A stretch of DNA of 64,000 nt. Origin: JBDSSS01 sp963764195 (GTDB taxonomy: Bacteria; Actinomycetota; Actinomycetes; Actinomycetales; Dermatophilaceae). The notes below the pieces were generated by a model. The model ran no database searches, had not been told where the DNA came from, and saw only the letters and a program-made list of their open reading frames with translations. Numbering within the stretch: the first letter of the stretch is position 1; every line of letters starts with the position of its first letter. Made by a program: the position numbers and the translations under genes. Below, piece after piece: positions 1 through 9,014 of the stretch. The stretch lies in the NCBI GenBank assembly GCA_963764195.1, contig CAVXRG010000002.1, forward strand, positions 434,001 to 498,000, read 5' to 3'.

Positions 1-977
1 ACGGGGATCCGCGTCTCGGTCGTGATCCGGCTGCGCGGGTCGATGCGGAGCACGGCCACGTCCTTCGCGCCGAGGTCGAGCAGCGACGTCAGGGCGTCCT
101 TGCCGGAGTCCTTGGCGCGGGCCTCGAGGTAGCGCCCGGTGAGCAGGAAGGTCGTGACGACGGCCGCCACCTCGAAGTAGAGGTGGGCCTGCCCGGCAAG
201 GAGGGCGACGACGGAGTAGAGGTAGGCCGCGAGCACCCCGATCGAGACGAGGGTGTCCATCGTGGAGGCGAGGTGGCGGGCGTTGACGTAGGCCGCGCGG
301 TGGAACGGGAGCGCGCACCAGGCGACGACGGGCGTGGCGAGGACGAGCTGGAGCCAGGGGTTGGCGCCGAACGTCGGCACCACCATGGCGAGCAGGAAGA
401 GCGGGACGGTGAGCGCGACCGCGACGACGAGGCGGGGCCGGAGCACGTCGCGGGCGGGCGTGGGCCCGGCCGTCGGGGCGGCGTCCCCTGAGCCTTCCCC
501 GGAGCCTTCCCCGGAGCCGTCGGCGGGGGTCGGTCGGAGCCCGCGCACCGCCTCGCGGAGCCGCGCGGCCAGCGCACCGGCCCGCGCGGCCACGCTCGGC
601 GCGTCGCTGTCGTCCGGGGCCTGGCCGTCCGGGGCCTGGCCGTCCGGGGCCTGGCCGTCCGGCGTCTCTGTCTCCGGGTCCGCGGCCGGTGCGGTCGCCG
701 TGGGTGCGGGGCTCGTCAGTGGAGAGCCGCCGATCACCTGGGCGCCGTAACCGGTCTTCTTCACCTCGGCGAGGATCTGCTCGACCGTCACCGGCGCGGA
801 GAAGGACACGAGCGCCTTCTCCGTCGCGAGGTTGACCGTCGCGGACCCGATCCCCTCGAGCTTGCCGAGCTTGCGCTCGATCCGGGCCGAGCAGGAGGCA
901 CAAGTCATGCCGCTGATGGCGAGCCGGACCTCGTCGGTCCCGTCCTCGATGCGGGTCGGCGCCTCTCGGGTGCTCAT
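1..977 (-). CDS. copA: Copper-translocating P1B-type ATPase, N-terminal part (cut by left edge)
   Basis: The frame encodes about 325 residues before the window ends. It begins with a heavy-metal-associated domain carrying MTCASC (Cys26, Cys29), then a low-complexity linker with a three-fold PDGQA repeat and a GSGE repeat, then four predicted membrane helices including the conserved MDTLVSIG stretch. The ATP-binding, DKTG and CPC regions lie outside the window. By family knowledge this pump expels Cu(I) from the cytoplasm using ATP. The ATG overlaps the copZ stop (ATGA), so it is translationally coupled and third in the csoR-copZ-copA operon. The long repetitive linker between metal-binding domain and first helix is unusual and its copy number may vary between strains. 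Confidence 0.93.
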   Translation of the reverse strand, partial: MSTREAPTRIEDGTDEVRLAISGMTCASCSARIERKLGKLEGIGSATVNLATEKALVSFSAPVTVEQILAEVKKTGYGAQVIGGSPLTSPAPTATAPAADPETETPDGQAPDGQAPDGQAPDDSDAPSVAARAGALAARLREAVRGLRPTPADGSGEGSGEGSGDAAPTAGPTPARDVLRPRLVVAVALTVPLFLLAMVVPTFGANPWLQLVLATPVVAWCALPFHRAAYVNARHLASTMDTLVSIGVLAAYLYSVVALLAGQAHLYFEVAAVVTTFLLTGRYLEARAKDSGKDALTSLLDLGAKDVAVLRIDPRSRITTETRIP

Positions 978-1186
978 CGGAGGGTGTAGCCCGCCTCGGC
1001 GACGGCGGCCTCGACGGCCGCCGGATCGAGCGCGGAGCTGCTGGTGATGGTGACGGGGGAGTCGGACCCGGCGTGCAGGTCGACCGCGACGTCGGTGACG
1101 CCGGCGAGCTCGGAGAGCTCCTCGGTGACGCTGGCGACGCAGTGCCCGCAGGTCATGCCCGACACGGCGATGGTGGTGGTGGTCAT
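974..1186 (-). CDS. copZ: CopZ-like copper chaperone (HMA domain)
   Basis: A 70-residue single-domain protein with the metal-binding motif MTCGHC (Cys13, Cys16) and the usual beta-alpha-beta-beta-alpha-beta length of an HMA domain. It probably binds Cu(I) in the cytoplasm and passes it to CopA or to CsoR. It lies 46 nt downstream of csoR and overlaps the copA start by four bases, so the three genes form one copper-responsive operon. The His between the two cysteines is common among chaperones, whereas CopA has Ala-Ser there. Confidence 0.93.
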   Translation of the reverse strand: MTTTTIAVSGMTCGHCVASVTEELSELAGVTDVAVDLHAGSDSPVTITSSSALDPAAVEAAVAEAGYTLR

Positions 1187-1232
1187 CAGGTTCTCCTCGG
1201 TGGGGGTGCTGGCGTGGGGGTGGGGACGGGCG

Positions 1233-1514
1233 TCAGCTGCGGACGAGGCGGGCGATGGCCTCGGCGGCCTCGCGGACCTTTTCGGCGGCCGCCTCGTCGG
1301 ACTCGCGTGCGGCCTCGACGACGCAGTGCGCGACGTGGTCCTCGAGCAGGCCGAGGCTGACGGCCTGCAGGGCCTTGGTCATCGCACTCACCTGGGTGAG
1401 GATGTCGATGCAGTAGGTGTCACTCTCGACCATCTTCTGCACCCCACGCGCCTGCCCCTCGATGCGACGCAGCCGCTTGAGGTAGTCGTCCTTGGTGCCG
1501 GTGTATCCGGGCAT
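1233..1514 (-). CDS. csoR: Copper-sensing repressor CsoR
   Basis: A 93-residue all-helical DUF156 family protein. The Cu(I) ligand set Cys35, His60, Cys64 is present with the spacing of characterised CsoR proteins (Cys-X24-His-X3-Cys). I choose ATG at 1514 because AGGAGG lies directly upstream; an in-frame TTG seven codons earlier has no ribosome site. It should repress its own operon and release DNA when it binds Cu(I). A perfect CsoR-type palindrome sits 26 bp upstream of this start, supporting autoregulation. Confidence 0.95.
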   Translation of the reverse strand: MPGYTGTKDDYLKRLRRIEGQARGVQKMVESDTYCIDILTQVSAMTKALQAVSLGLLEDHVAHCVVEAARESDEAAAEKVREAAEAIARLVRS

Positions 1515-1540
1515 GTTCCTCCTCGCCGTCGACAACCATC

Positions 1541-1557
1541 ATACCCCTATGGGGTAT
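1541..1557. promoter_or_regulatory. CsoR operator upstream of csoR-copZ-copA
   Basis: The sequence ATACCCCTATGGGGTAT is a perfect inverted repeat with 7-bp arms and a TAT centre, matching the known CsoR operator pattern TACCCC-N-TA-GGGGTA. Its position just before csoR fits a copper-relieved repressor site. Confidence 0.88.
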
Positions 1558-1582
1558 TCCGTCCGTGGACCGACAGGCCGGT

Positions 1583-2296
1583 TCAGGGAAGGCGGCGGGC
1601 GGCGAGGGAGGCGTCGACGGCGGCCTCGACGTGGAGTCGCGTCGTCGGGAAGAGGGGGACCGGGCTGTCGGTCGCGCCGACGAGCAGCTCGATCTCCGTG
1701 CACCCGAGCACGATCCCTTCGGCGCCGTCCTCGACGAGGCGGGTGATGACGTCGCGGTAGAAGCGCCGCGACTCCTGCCGCAGCATCCCCCGGCACAGCT
1801 CGTCGTAGATCACGCGGTGCACCTCGGCGCGGTCGTCGGCGGCCGGGACGAGCACCGTGAGCCCATGGCCGGCCAGCCGGCCGCGGTAGAAGTCCTGCTC
1901 CATCGTGAAGGCGGTGCCCAGCAGTCCCACCGTGCCCAGTCCGGCCCGGGTGACCGCGTCCGCGGTCACGTCGGCGAGGTGCAGCAGCGGGATGTCGATC
2001 GCGGCCTCGACCTGGTCGGCGACCTTGTGCATCGTGTTGGTGCAGATCACGACGAGCTCGGCGCCGCCGGCCTGCAGCCCCCGGGCCGAGGCCGCGAGGC
2101 GCTCACCGGCCTCGTCCCACCGACCGTCGGCCTGGAGCTGCTCGATGTCGGCGAAGTCAACCGATGCGAGCAGCACGCGGGCCGAGTGCAGGCCGCCCAG
2201 CCGCTCGCGCACCAGCTCGTTGGCGAGCCGGTAGTACTCCGCGCTGGACTCCCAGCTCATCCCGCCCACCATCCCGATCACTCGGGGACCGTCCAT
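1583..2296 (-). CDS. Aspartate/glutamate racemase family protein
   Basis: A 237-residue protein of the Asp/Glu racemase family. The N-terminal GMVGGMSWESS motif and two catalytic-cysteine contexts, CTNT (Cys85) and GCTE (Cys199), are all present, so a cofactor-independent two-base racemase mechanism is expected. Substrate (aspartate, glutamate or another amino acid) cannot be read from sequence. I start at ATG 2296 because GGAAGG lies 7 nt upstream; an in-frame GTG at 2302 is too close to that site. It is monocistronic: csoR lies behind it and a hairpin lies at 2377-2426 beyond its start. Confidence 0.85.
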   Translation of the reverse strand: MDGPRVIGMVGGMSWESSAEYYRLANELVRERLGGLHSARVLLASVDFADIEQLQADGRWDEAGERLAASARGLQAGGAELVVICTNTMHKVADQVEAAIDIPLLHLADVTADAVTRAGLGTVGLLGTAFTMEQDFYRGRLAGHGLTVLVPAADDRAEVHRVIYDELCRGMLRQESRRFYRDVITRLVEDGAEGIVLGCTEIELLVGATDSPVPLFPTTRLHVEAAVDASLAARRLP

Positions 2297-2376
2297 CGTC
2301 ACGCCTTCCTGGTTGTCCGTGGCACTCCGTCGGCAGCGGACGAGGAGCGCGCGAGGATCGGCCTCGTCCCGGCAGC

Positions 2377-2426
2377 GGTATGCCGCTGTCCCGGCCCGTG
2401 CGTGACGGGCGGGTCAGCGGCATACC
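2377..2426. terminator. Long hairpin built from two inverted GTATGCCG octamers
   Basis: GGTATGCCGCTG (2377-2388) is the exact reverse complement of CAGCGGCATACC (2415-2426). The interior also pairs (CCCG/CCCGT against ACGGG/CGGG), giving a long GC stem downstream of the gene that ends at 2442. No U-tract follows, which is common in high-GC actinobacteria. The arms are copies of the over-represented octamer described separately. Confidence 0.65.
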
Positions 2427-2441
2427 CGGTCCGGGGTGGGC

Positions 2442-3044
2442 TCAGCCCGTGGCGCCGGAGGTCATCGTCGTCTCCGACGGCGTCGCGCCGGTGTCGATCG
2501 AGGCCTCCACGGCCCGGCACGCGTCGGCGTGCTGGCGCAGCGTCGTCTGGGCCGTGTCGATCTGGCGCACGAGGTCGCTCAGCTTCGCCGCGTCGAGGTC
2601 ACGGACCGCGGCGGCGGCCTGCTGGGTGAGGTCGACGAGCCCACGCGAGTCGTCGGCCACCTGGAGGCACTCTGCGGGGACGACGACGGTGGCCACGGCG
2701 GGAGCGGTCGTCGTGCTCGAACCCGGCTGTGGCACGCTCGAGCTGACCGAGGGGGTGGGCGAGGCCGTCGTGCTCGAGTCGCCCGACCGGATGGCGCCGA
2801 TGACGATCCCGCCGAGCACGAGGCCGACGAGGAAGGTGAGGGCGGGCAGCAGCCACCACGTGCGGCCCATCGTCGTGGGGCCGGACTCACCGGTGGTGGG
2901 CGTCGACGGCCCGGTGTCGCGCGTGGTCGTCGCGGCGCCGGACGGGGCGTCCGTCGTCTCCTTGCCGGCCTTCGCCGGGGTGGGCGGGTCGCTCTTCGGG
3001 TCGCTGGTCGGGTCGCTGGTCGGGTCGTTCGTCGGTTCGCTCAT
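2442..3044 (-). CDS. Single-pass membrane protein of unknown function
   Basis: I do not recognise this 200-residue protein. It has a Pro/Thr/Asp-rich N-terminus with DPTSDPTSDPKSDP repeats, one clear membrane helix (about residues 63-85), a Ser/Thr/Pro-rich stretch and a C-terminal part rich in short helices with two cysteines. The start at 3044 has AGGAG six nt upstream. The repetitive region near 2990-3030 is a short in-frame DNA repeat. It is followed by the hairpin at 2377-2426 and diverges from the membrane-protein/MMPL pair at 3201. Confidence 0.7.
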   Translation of the reverse strand: MSEPTNDPTSDPTSDPKSDPPTPAKAGKETTDAPSGAATTTRDTGPSTPTTGESGPTTMGRTWWLLPALTFLVGLVLGGIVIGAIRSGDSSTTASPTPSVSSSVPQPGSSTTTAPAVATVVVPAECLQVADDSRGLVDLTQQAAAAVRDLDAAKLSDLVRQIDTAQTTLRQHADACRAVEASIDTGATPSETTMTSGATG

Positions 3045-3200
3045 CTCGGGCTCCTGGGTTCGAGTCTGCCGTTCACCGTCTGTCCCTCTACCGTGCCGCT
3101 TACCCACTCGTCTGTCGATCCGGGCGGCGAATCCGTCTCACCGGACACGTCGGTGAGACCCGGGGGTGCGGGTGGCCTCGGGATGGGGTACCACTGGGGC

Positions 3201-3860
3201 ATGCGGACACGGATGGGGGCACGCGACGCGAACCAGCTGTCGGTCTGGGACGCGTTCGCGCTCTTCTGGGTCGTCTTCTGGCTCGTCGTGGGCGGTTGGA
3301 TCGGCTACTCGATCTGGCAGCTGACCGGCCTCAGCGTCGGCATGCTCGACTCCGGACGGGCGCTCGACACCGCCGGCCAGGCCCTCACTGACCTGTCGGG
3401 CCTGCCGGTCATCGGCGACCGCACGGGCGAGCTCGGGGACCAGGTGGCGACGACCGCGGCGAGCATCAGGGCCGGTGCGGTCCAGGCCGACGGCAGCATC
3501 CGCGCCCTCAGCGTGCTCATCGGCACCGCCCTCGGCCTCGGGCCGACGGGTCCGGTCCTCTTCGTCTACGTCCCGCAGCGGCTGGCCTGGCGGGCCGAGT
3601 CCCGGGCGGCGGCCCGGTCGCTCGCCGACCCGGCGCGCCGTCCGGCCGCCATGGCCGTGCTCGCGCTGCGCGCGACGAGCACCATCCCGCTCGAGCGGTT
3701 GCTCACCATCACCCCCGACCCCGAGGCCGACCTCGCGGAGGGCCACTTCGAGCCGCTCGCGCGGGCCGAGCTGCGCCGGATCGGCGTGAGCCTCCCGGCC
3801 GTGAGTGGGACGGGCGCGCCGCAGCAGCGCCCGGGCGGACCGCCCGCGGTGCGTCGATGA
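3201..3860 (+). CDS. Two-helix membrane protein upstream of MMPL transporter
   Basis: A 219-residue protein with one strong membrane helix near residues 18-42, a roughly 80-residue loop with amphipathic character, a second helix near residues 100-120 and a basic cytoplasmic tail. I cannot assign a family with confidence. The start is uncertain among ATG at 3183, 3201 and 3213, none with a strong ribosome site. Its stop overlaps the ATG of the MMPL transporter (ATGA), so it is probably a partner or accessory subunit of that exporter. Confidence 0.7.
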   Translation: MRTRMGARDANQLSVWDAFALFWVVFWLVVGGWIGYSIWQLTGLSVGMLDSGRALDTAGQALTDLSGLPVIGDRTGELGDQVATTAASIRAGAVQADGSIRALSVLIGTALGLGPTGPVLFVYVPQRLAWRAESRAAARSLADPARRPAAMAVLALRATSTIPLERLLTITPDPEADLAEGHFEPLARAELRRIGVSLPAVSGTGAPQQRPGGPPAVRR

Positions 3861-6271
3861 ACCTCGGACCTCGACGACGGGCGCGGAACGGTCAGCAGGG
3901 TCGGGGTGCGGGACGCCACCGCGACCCGTCCTCCGGCCCCAACCGGCCCTCCCTCGACCAGGTCTTCGACAACTACGGCGCCTGGGTCCTCAAGCGCCGC
4001 TGGGCGATCGTCGCCGGGTGGCTCGTCGTGCTCGGCGGGCTCTTCCTCGTGCCGCCGCTCGGCTCCGGCGGCAGCGAGCTGGCGAGCATCATCCCGCTCG
4101 ACAGCCCGGCGATCCGTGCCGAGCTGCGCTCGATCGAGGAGTTCGGCTTCCCCCTGTCGAGCCGGACGGTGGTGGTGCAGCGCGACCCGAAGGGCCTCGA
4201 CGTCTTCGTGCAGGCCGAGTCGGTGCTCGACGGACTGTCGGTCAACCAGGACAAGGAGCTGCCCTACCCCCTGCTCGGCGCGATCCCCGTCACCAACTCG
4301 GTGCGGCTCATGGGGCCGGAGTCCGAGGCGAACACCTCCGTGCTCACCTACCTGTTCATGAACCCCACGAGCAGCTTCGCGAGCCAGCGGGAGGGGGCAC
4401 AGCGCTACATCAACACCCACCTCGACCGTCCGGAGGACCACGTCGTCGGCGTCGCCGGGTCGGTTCCGGCCCGCGCGGAGCAGGCCGCCCTCGTCTCGGA
4501 GAACCTGCCCCGCCTCGAGCTGTTCACCGTGCTCGCCATCGTCGTGCTCGTCGCCTTCACCTTCCGCAGCATCGTCGCCCCGCTCATCGCCCTCGTGGCC
4601 TCCGCGGTGTCGTTCGACGTGACGCTGCACCTGTCCGAGATGCTCGGAAGGCTCGCGGGCTTCGCGACCCCGGCCGAGCTCGAACCGCTGCTCGTCGCCC
4701 TGCTGCTCGGCGTCGTCACGGACTACACGATCTTCTACGTCACCGCCCTGCAGAGCCGGCTCACGAGGATGGACTGGCGCGACGCCGTCCGCGAGGCGAT
4801 CGCCACCGACACCCCGATCGTGTCCGCTGCCGGCATCACCGTCGCGGCCGGGACGGCGGCGCTGCTCGCCGCCGACTCGGAGTTCTTCCGCGGGTTCGGC
4901 CCCGCGATGGCGCTCGCCGTCGTCGTCGGGCTCTGCGTGTCCGTCACCCTCGTCCCGGCGGCACTCGCCATCCTCGGGCCCAAGGTCTTCTGGCCGCGGG
5001 ACCCGCACCGCCCCCGGAAGGAGGCGGGAGCCGGCGGTCGACCGGTCCGGGTCAACCCGCTCCGGCGCCTGCGCATCGTCGAGCGTCTCGCCTCCCGGAA
5101 GGTCGCGGCCCTCGTCGTGCTCGCCTGCGTCGGGTTGCTCGTCGTCGCGTCGTCCGCCGTGCGCCACCTCGACCTCGGCGTCGGCTTCACCAGCTCGCTG
5201 CCCGATGGCAGCCAGGTGAGCCGCGCGACCCGGGCCGCCTCCGACGCCTTCGCGCCGGGCATCACCTCGCCCACGACCGTCCTGATCGAGCGCAAGGGCG
5301 TCACCAAGGACCTCGGGGCGCTCGCCGACTTCCAGCACCGGATCGAGGGTGAGCCGGGGGTCGCCGGCGTCATCGGCCCGGCCCAGAACGTCACGGGAGA
5401 GTCCTACAACGTCGTGTTGTCCGCGAGCGGCAACACCGCGCGGATGCTCGTCGTGCTCGAGAACGACCCGCTCGACGCGACGGCCATCGACGACCTGGGC
5501 CAGTTGCGCACCCGGATGTCCACGATCGCGGAACAGAGCGGGCTGGGGGACGCGACGATCAGCATCGGCGGTGACACCGCCCTCGCGGAGGGACTCGTCA
5601 GCTCGACGGAGTCGGACCTCTTCCGGATCGCCCTCGCCGGGATCGGGGTCAACCTGCTGCTCCTCGTCCTCTTCCTCCGGGCCCTCGTCGCCCCGCTCTT
5701 CCTGCTCGCCTCGAGCGTCCTCGCCCTCACCGCGTCGCTCGGGCTGACGGTCTGGCTCTTCATGGACCGGCTCGGCGGCGAGGGCCTGACCTTCTACGTG
5801 CCCTTCGCCGCCGCCGTGCTGCTCGTGTCCCTCGGCTCGGACTACAACATCTTCGGGGTCGGGCGGGTGTGGGACGCCGCCCGCGACCTCCCGCTGCGCG
5901 AGGCGGTCATCAAGGCGATCCCGGAGTCGTCCAAGGCCATCACGTCGGCGGGGGTCACCCTCGCGGTGAGCTTCGCGATGCTCGCCATCATCCCGCTCAC
6001 GCCCTTCCGCGAGCTGGCGTTCGCGATGACGGTCGGCATCCTCGTCGACGCCTTCCTCGTGCGCTCCCTGCTCGTCCCGAGCCTGCTCATCCTCGTCGGC
6101 CCGGCGAGCGGCTGGCCGGGGCCGCACCTCAAGGGAACCCGCGACCGGGCGCGGGCGGCCCGGGCGGAGCGGGCCACGGAGCACGGCTCCCGAGCCCATT
6201 TCAAGCAGCTGCGCACCCGCAGGGACAGGGGGGCGAAGGAGGACGTCAGCTCCGGGGGAGGTAGTCCGTGA
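3857..6271 (+). CDS. MMPL/RND family transporter
   Basis: An 804-residue protein with two repeats, each of one helix, a large extracytoplasmic domain and a block of about five helices. The helix-4 and helix-10 motifs contain the expected acidic residues (TDYTIF and SDYNIF contexts), which carry protons in the family. The N-terminal DNYGAWVLKRRW is typical of MMPL proteins. Family members export lipids, peptides or siderophores; the substrate here is unknown. It is coupled to the preceding membrane protein, and its last 26 bp overlap tail-to-tail with purB. Confidence 0.9.
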   Translation: MNLGPRRRARNGQQGRGAGRHRDPSSGPNRPSLDQVFDNYGAWVLKRRWAIVAGWLVVLGGLFLVPPLGSGGSELASIIPLDSPAIRAELRSIEEFGFPLSSRTVVVQRDPKGLDVFVQAESVLDGLSVNQDKELPYPLLGAIPVTNSVRLMGPESEANTSVLTYLFMNPTSSFASQREGAQRYINTHLDRPEDHVVGVAGSVPARAEQAALVSENLPRLELFTVLAIVVLVAFTFRSIVAPLIALVASAVSFDVTLHLSEMLGRLAGFATPAELEPLLVALLLGVVTDYTIFYVTALQSRLTRMDWRDAVREAIATDTPIVSAAGITVAAGTAALLAADSEFFRGFGPAMALAVVVGLCVSVTLVPAALAILGPKVFWPRDPHRPRKEAGAGGRPVRVNPLRRLRIVERLASRKVAALVVLACVGLLVVASSAVRHLDLGVGFTSSLPDGSQVSRATRAASDAFAPGITSPTTVLIERKGVTKDLGALADFQHRIEGEPGVAGVIGPAQNVTGESYNVVLSASGNTARMLVVLENDPLDATAIDDLGQLRTRMSTIAEQSGLGDATISIGGDTALAEGLVSSTESDLFRIALAGIGVNLLLLVLFLRALVAPLFLLASSVLALTASLGLTVWLFMDRLGGEGLTFYVPFAAAVLLVSLGSDYNIFGVGRVWDAARDLPLREAVIKAIPESSKAITSAGVTLAVSFAMLAIIPLTPFRELAFAMTVGILVDAFLVRSLLVPSLLILVGPASGWPGPHLKGTRDRARAARAERATEHGSRAHFKQLRTRRDRGAKEDVSSGGGSP

Positions 6272-7664
6272 CGAGCCGACCGGCGAGCGCGGTGTAGGTC
6301 TGCGGGGTCAGCTCGAGGAAGCGCCGCTCGACGTCGGCGGGCAGTCCGAGGCCGCGGACGAACTCGCGCAGGTCGTCCCCGTCAATGCGGCGGCCGCGGG
6401 TCAGGCCCTTCAGCCGCTCGTAGGGCTCCTCCATCCCCGCGACGCCCTGCGCCCCGAGCGCACGCATCGCCGACTGGATCGGCTCACCGAGCACCTCCCA
6501 GTTGGCCTCGAGGTCAGCGGCCATCGCGGCCGGCACCGCGTCGAGGCCGGCCAGCCCACGCGAGGCGTTGTCGAGCGCGAGCAGCGAGTGACCGAAGGCG
6601 GACCCGATGTTGCGCTGCATGCTCGAGTCGGTGAGGTCGCGCTGGAGCCGGCTCTGCACGAGGGTGGAGCCGAGCACGTCGAGCAGCGCGTTGCTCACCT
6701 CGAGGTTGGCCTCGGCGTTCTCGAAGCGGATCGGGTTGACCTTGTGCGGCATCGTGCTCGAGCCGACGGTGCCCTGTCCACGCACCTGGGCGAAGTAGCC
6801 GAGCGAGATGTAGGTCCACACGTCGGTGCAGAGGTTGTGCAGGATGCGGTTGAAGCGGGCCATGTCGGCATAGAGCTCGGCCTGCCAGTCGTGGCTCTCG
6901 ATCTGCGTCGTGAGCGGGTTCCAGGTGAGGCCGAGGCTCTCGACGAACGCGCACGACACGGCGGGCCAGTCGACGTCGGGCAGGGCGAGGGCGTGCGCCC
7001 CGAAGGTGCCGGTCGCCCCGTTGAACTTGCCGAGGAACTCCTGGCGCCCGATGCGATCGAGCTGGCGGCGCAGGCGGAAGGCGAGGACGGCGAGCTCCTT
7101 GCCCATCGTCGTCGGCGTCGCCGGCTGGCCGTGGGTGTGGGCGAGCAGCGGCACGTCCTTGAGCTCGTGGGCCAGCTGCGTGACCTGCTCGGTGAGGGCC
7201 GTGGCGCGCGGCAGCCAGACGTCCTGGACCGCGCCCCGCACCATGAGCGCGTAGGAGAGGTTGTTGATGTCCTCGCTCGTGCAGCCGAAGTGGATCAGCT
7301 CGGCGAGCCCGATGTCCTCGGGCTCCGGGGCGATCGCCGTGAGCCGACGCTTGAGGAAGTACTCGACGGCCTTGACGTCGTGAACCGTGACCCGCTCGAT
7401 CTCGGCGAGCTCGGCGATCTCGTCGGCCCCGAACTCGGCGACGACGGCGCGCAGTGCGGCCGCCTCGTCGTCGGTGAGGGCACGCACGCCGGGGACGACG
7501 CCGTTGGTCGTCTGGTGGATGAGCCACTCGATCTCGACCCGGACCCGGGCCCGGTTGAGCGCGGCCTCCGACAGGTGGTCGACGAGCGGGGCGACGGCAC
7601 CGCGGTAGCGGCCGTCGAGGGCGCCGAGGGCGATGGTCGGGGTTGCGTCAGCGAGCGAGGCCAT
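6246..7664 (-). CDS. purB: Adenylosuccinate lyase
   Basis: A 472-residue fumarase/aspartase-superfamily enzyme of purine biosynthesis, releasing fumarate from SAICAR and from adenylosuccinate. The signature GSSTMPHKVNP and the HTHGQPATPTT catalytic-His loop are both visible. Length and the HGQPATPTT loop match the E. coli-type long PurB. I start at ATG 7664 because GGGAGGA lies just upstream; the open frame extends 11 more codons. The 3' end overlaps the MMPL gene by 26 bp on the other strand. Confidence 0.96.
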   Translation of the reverse strand: MASLADATPTIALGALDGRYRGAVAPLVDHLSEAALNRARVRVEIEWLIHQTTNGVVPGVRALTDDEAAALRAVVAEFGADEIAELAEIERVTVHDVKAVEYFLKRRLTAIAPEPEDIGLAELIHFGCTSEDINNLSYALMVRGAVQDVWLPRATALTEQVTQLAHELKDVPLLAHTHGQPATPTTMGKELAVLAFRLRRQLDRIGRQEFLGKFNGATGTFGAHALALPDVDWPAVSCAFVESLGLTWNPLTTQIESHDWQAELYADMARFNRILHNLCTDVWTYISLGYFAQVRGQGTVGSSTMPHKVNPIRFENAEANLEVSNALLDVLGSTLVQSRLQRDLTDSSMQRNIGSAFGHSLLALDNASRGLAGLDAVPAAMAADLEANWEVLGEPIQSAMRALGAQGVAGMEEPYERLKGLTRGRRIDGDDLREFVRGLGLPADVERRFLELTPQTYTALAGRLVTDYLPRS

Positions 7665-7704
7665 GCCCCATCCTCCCAGAGCCGGTGTGCCGCTCACGCC
7701 GTCC

Positions 7705-8496
7705 TCAGTCGGGATCGGGGACGAGCACCGAGAAGACCTCGCCCTCCGGCCCGGCCAGGACGGCCCCGTAGCCGTACGGGCCGTCGTAGGGCGCCATCAG
7801 CACGCTCCCGCCGAGTCCGGCGGCGCGGGTGACCGTCGCGTCCACGTCGTCGGTGGCGAAGGAGGCGAGCCAGTGGGCGGGGATCGTGGCGGGCCAGTCC
7901 GGCGCGATCTCGGCGAGCCCGTAGGCCGGGTTGCCGTCGGCGGTGTGGGCGGTCCACCACCGCGGCCCGTCCGGCTCGGTCTCCTCGACGAATCCGTGCG
8001 CGAGGAGGTTGACGTAGAACGGGAGGCAGGCCTCGACGTCGCGGGTCAACAGCTCGCTCCACGTGAGCGACCCGGGCCGGTCGAGCAGGCCGCTCCCGGC
8101 CAGCGCGGCCGGCTCCCAGAGGCCGACATAGGCCCCGCCGGGGTCGACCACGACCAGGGTCCGGGCGAGGACGCCGAGCGAGGTCGGCGGGCCGAGCACC
8201 CGCCCGCCGTGGCGCTCGACGGCCGGCGCCGTGAAGGTGAGGTCCCCCGACCGCAGGTAGGTCGTCCACTGGCTGGCGACGGGTGCGGCGGCGGGCCGCC
8301 GGCTGAGGCCGGCGACGGGGTGGCCGTCGAGCAGGGCGAGGGGGTAGCCACCGGTCGCGGCGTCCGACCGCCAGTCCCATCCGAAGAGCCCGGTGTAGAA
8401 CCGGCGGCTCCGGCCGGGGTCGGCGACGAGCAGGTCGAGCCAGCACGGCGCCCCGAAGGGGTAGTCGGGACAGCCGAGGTCGAGACGCGCCGTCAC
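7705..8496 (-). CDS. Two-domain VOC (glyoxalase-like) protein
   Basis: A 263-residue protein made of two vicinal-oxygen-chelate repeats: the first begins with CWLDLLVADPGRSRRFYTGLFGW, shortened here to its FYTGLFGW core, and the second with LLTRDVEACLPFY. It resembles actinobacterial glyoxalase/bleomycin-resistance-like proteins often linked to stress or secondary metabolism. No substrate can be assigned. The GTG start at 8496 overlaps the phosphatase stop (GTGA), so the two are co-translated. Confidence 0.8.
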   Translation of the reverse strand: MTARLDLGCPDYPFGAPCWLDLLVADPGRSRRFYTGLFGWDWRSDAATGGYPLALLDGHPVAGLSRRPAAAPVASQWTTYLRSGDLTFTAPAVERHGGRVLGPPTSLGVLARTLVVVDPGGAYVGLWEPAALAGSGLLDRPGSLTWSELLTRDVEACLPFYVNLLAHGFVEETEPDGPRWWTAHTADGNPAYGLAEIAPDWPATIPAHWLASFATDDVDATVTRAAGLGGSVLMAPYDGPYGYGAVLAGPEGEVFSVLVPDPD

Positions 8497-9014
8497 GAGC
8501 AGGAGGCCGAGCGCGGCCGCGCGCGCAGGTGGTCCAGAATGCCGTGGCAGGCCGCCTCGACCTGCTCGAAGCAGCGCTGGAAGTGCTCGTCGTCGCCGTA
8601 CCACGGGTCCCCCGTCTCGAGCGACCCCGCCGTCACGGCCGCGGGGTCGAACTCCCGGGTGAGACGGATCTTCGCGCGGTGGTGAGGGGTCCCGGCCAGG
8701 CGCCGGAGGGTGCGGACGTGTCCCTCGTCGGAGGCGAGGACGAGGTCGAGGTCGGGGAAGTCGGCAGCGTCGAACTCCCGGGCGCGGTGCGCGGAGCCGT
8801 CGTAACCGTGCCGGGCGAGGACGGCCACGGTGCGCGGGTCGGCCTGCTCACCGACGTGCCAGTCCCCGGTGCCGCTCGAGCTGACGGCGACCTCGTCGGA
8901 CAGTCCGGCGTCGGCGACGAGGCGCGACAGGATGACCTGCCCCATCGGTGACCGGCAGATGTTCCCGCTGCACACGAACATGACGTGGAAGGGGCGCTCG
9001 GGCATGGGGACCAT
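8493..9014 (-). CDS. Low-molecular-weight protein-tyrosine phosphatase
   Basis: A 173-residue LMW-PTP. The P-loop CSGNICRS (Cys15 nucleophile, Arg21) and the general-acid loop DPWYGD (Asp136) are intact, so an active phosphotyrosine (or phosphoarginine) phosphatase is expected. ATG at 9014 has a weak GGGGG ribosome site; ATG at 9005 is the alternative. Coupled to the downstream VOC gene by a GTGA overlap. Confidence 0.92.
   Translation of the reverse strand: MVPMPERPFHVMFVCSGNICRSPMGQVILSRLVADAGLSDEVAVSSSGTGDWHVGEQADPRTVAVLARHGYDGSAHRAREFDAADFPDLDLVLASDEGHVRTLRRLAGTPHHRAKIRLTREFDPAAVTAGSLETGDPWYGDDEHFQRCFEQVEAACHGILDHLRARPRSASCS

Noticed and set aside
89..577. Ser/Arg/Pro-rich frame on the minus strand
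   Set aside because: It is a frame-shifted shadow of copA, whose own frame reads cleanly to the left edge.
3566..6199. Long open frame antisense to the MMPL transporter
   Set aside because: Arg/Glu/Asp/Gly-rich composition with no motif; a high-GC shadow. The same applies to antisense frames at 15263-18022, 25122-27548, 8633-10693 and 57040-59445.
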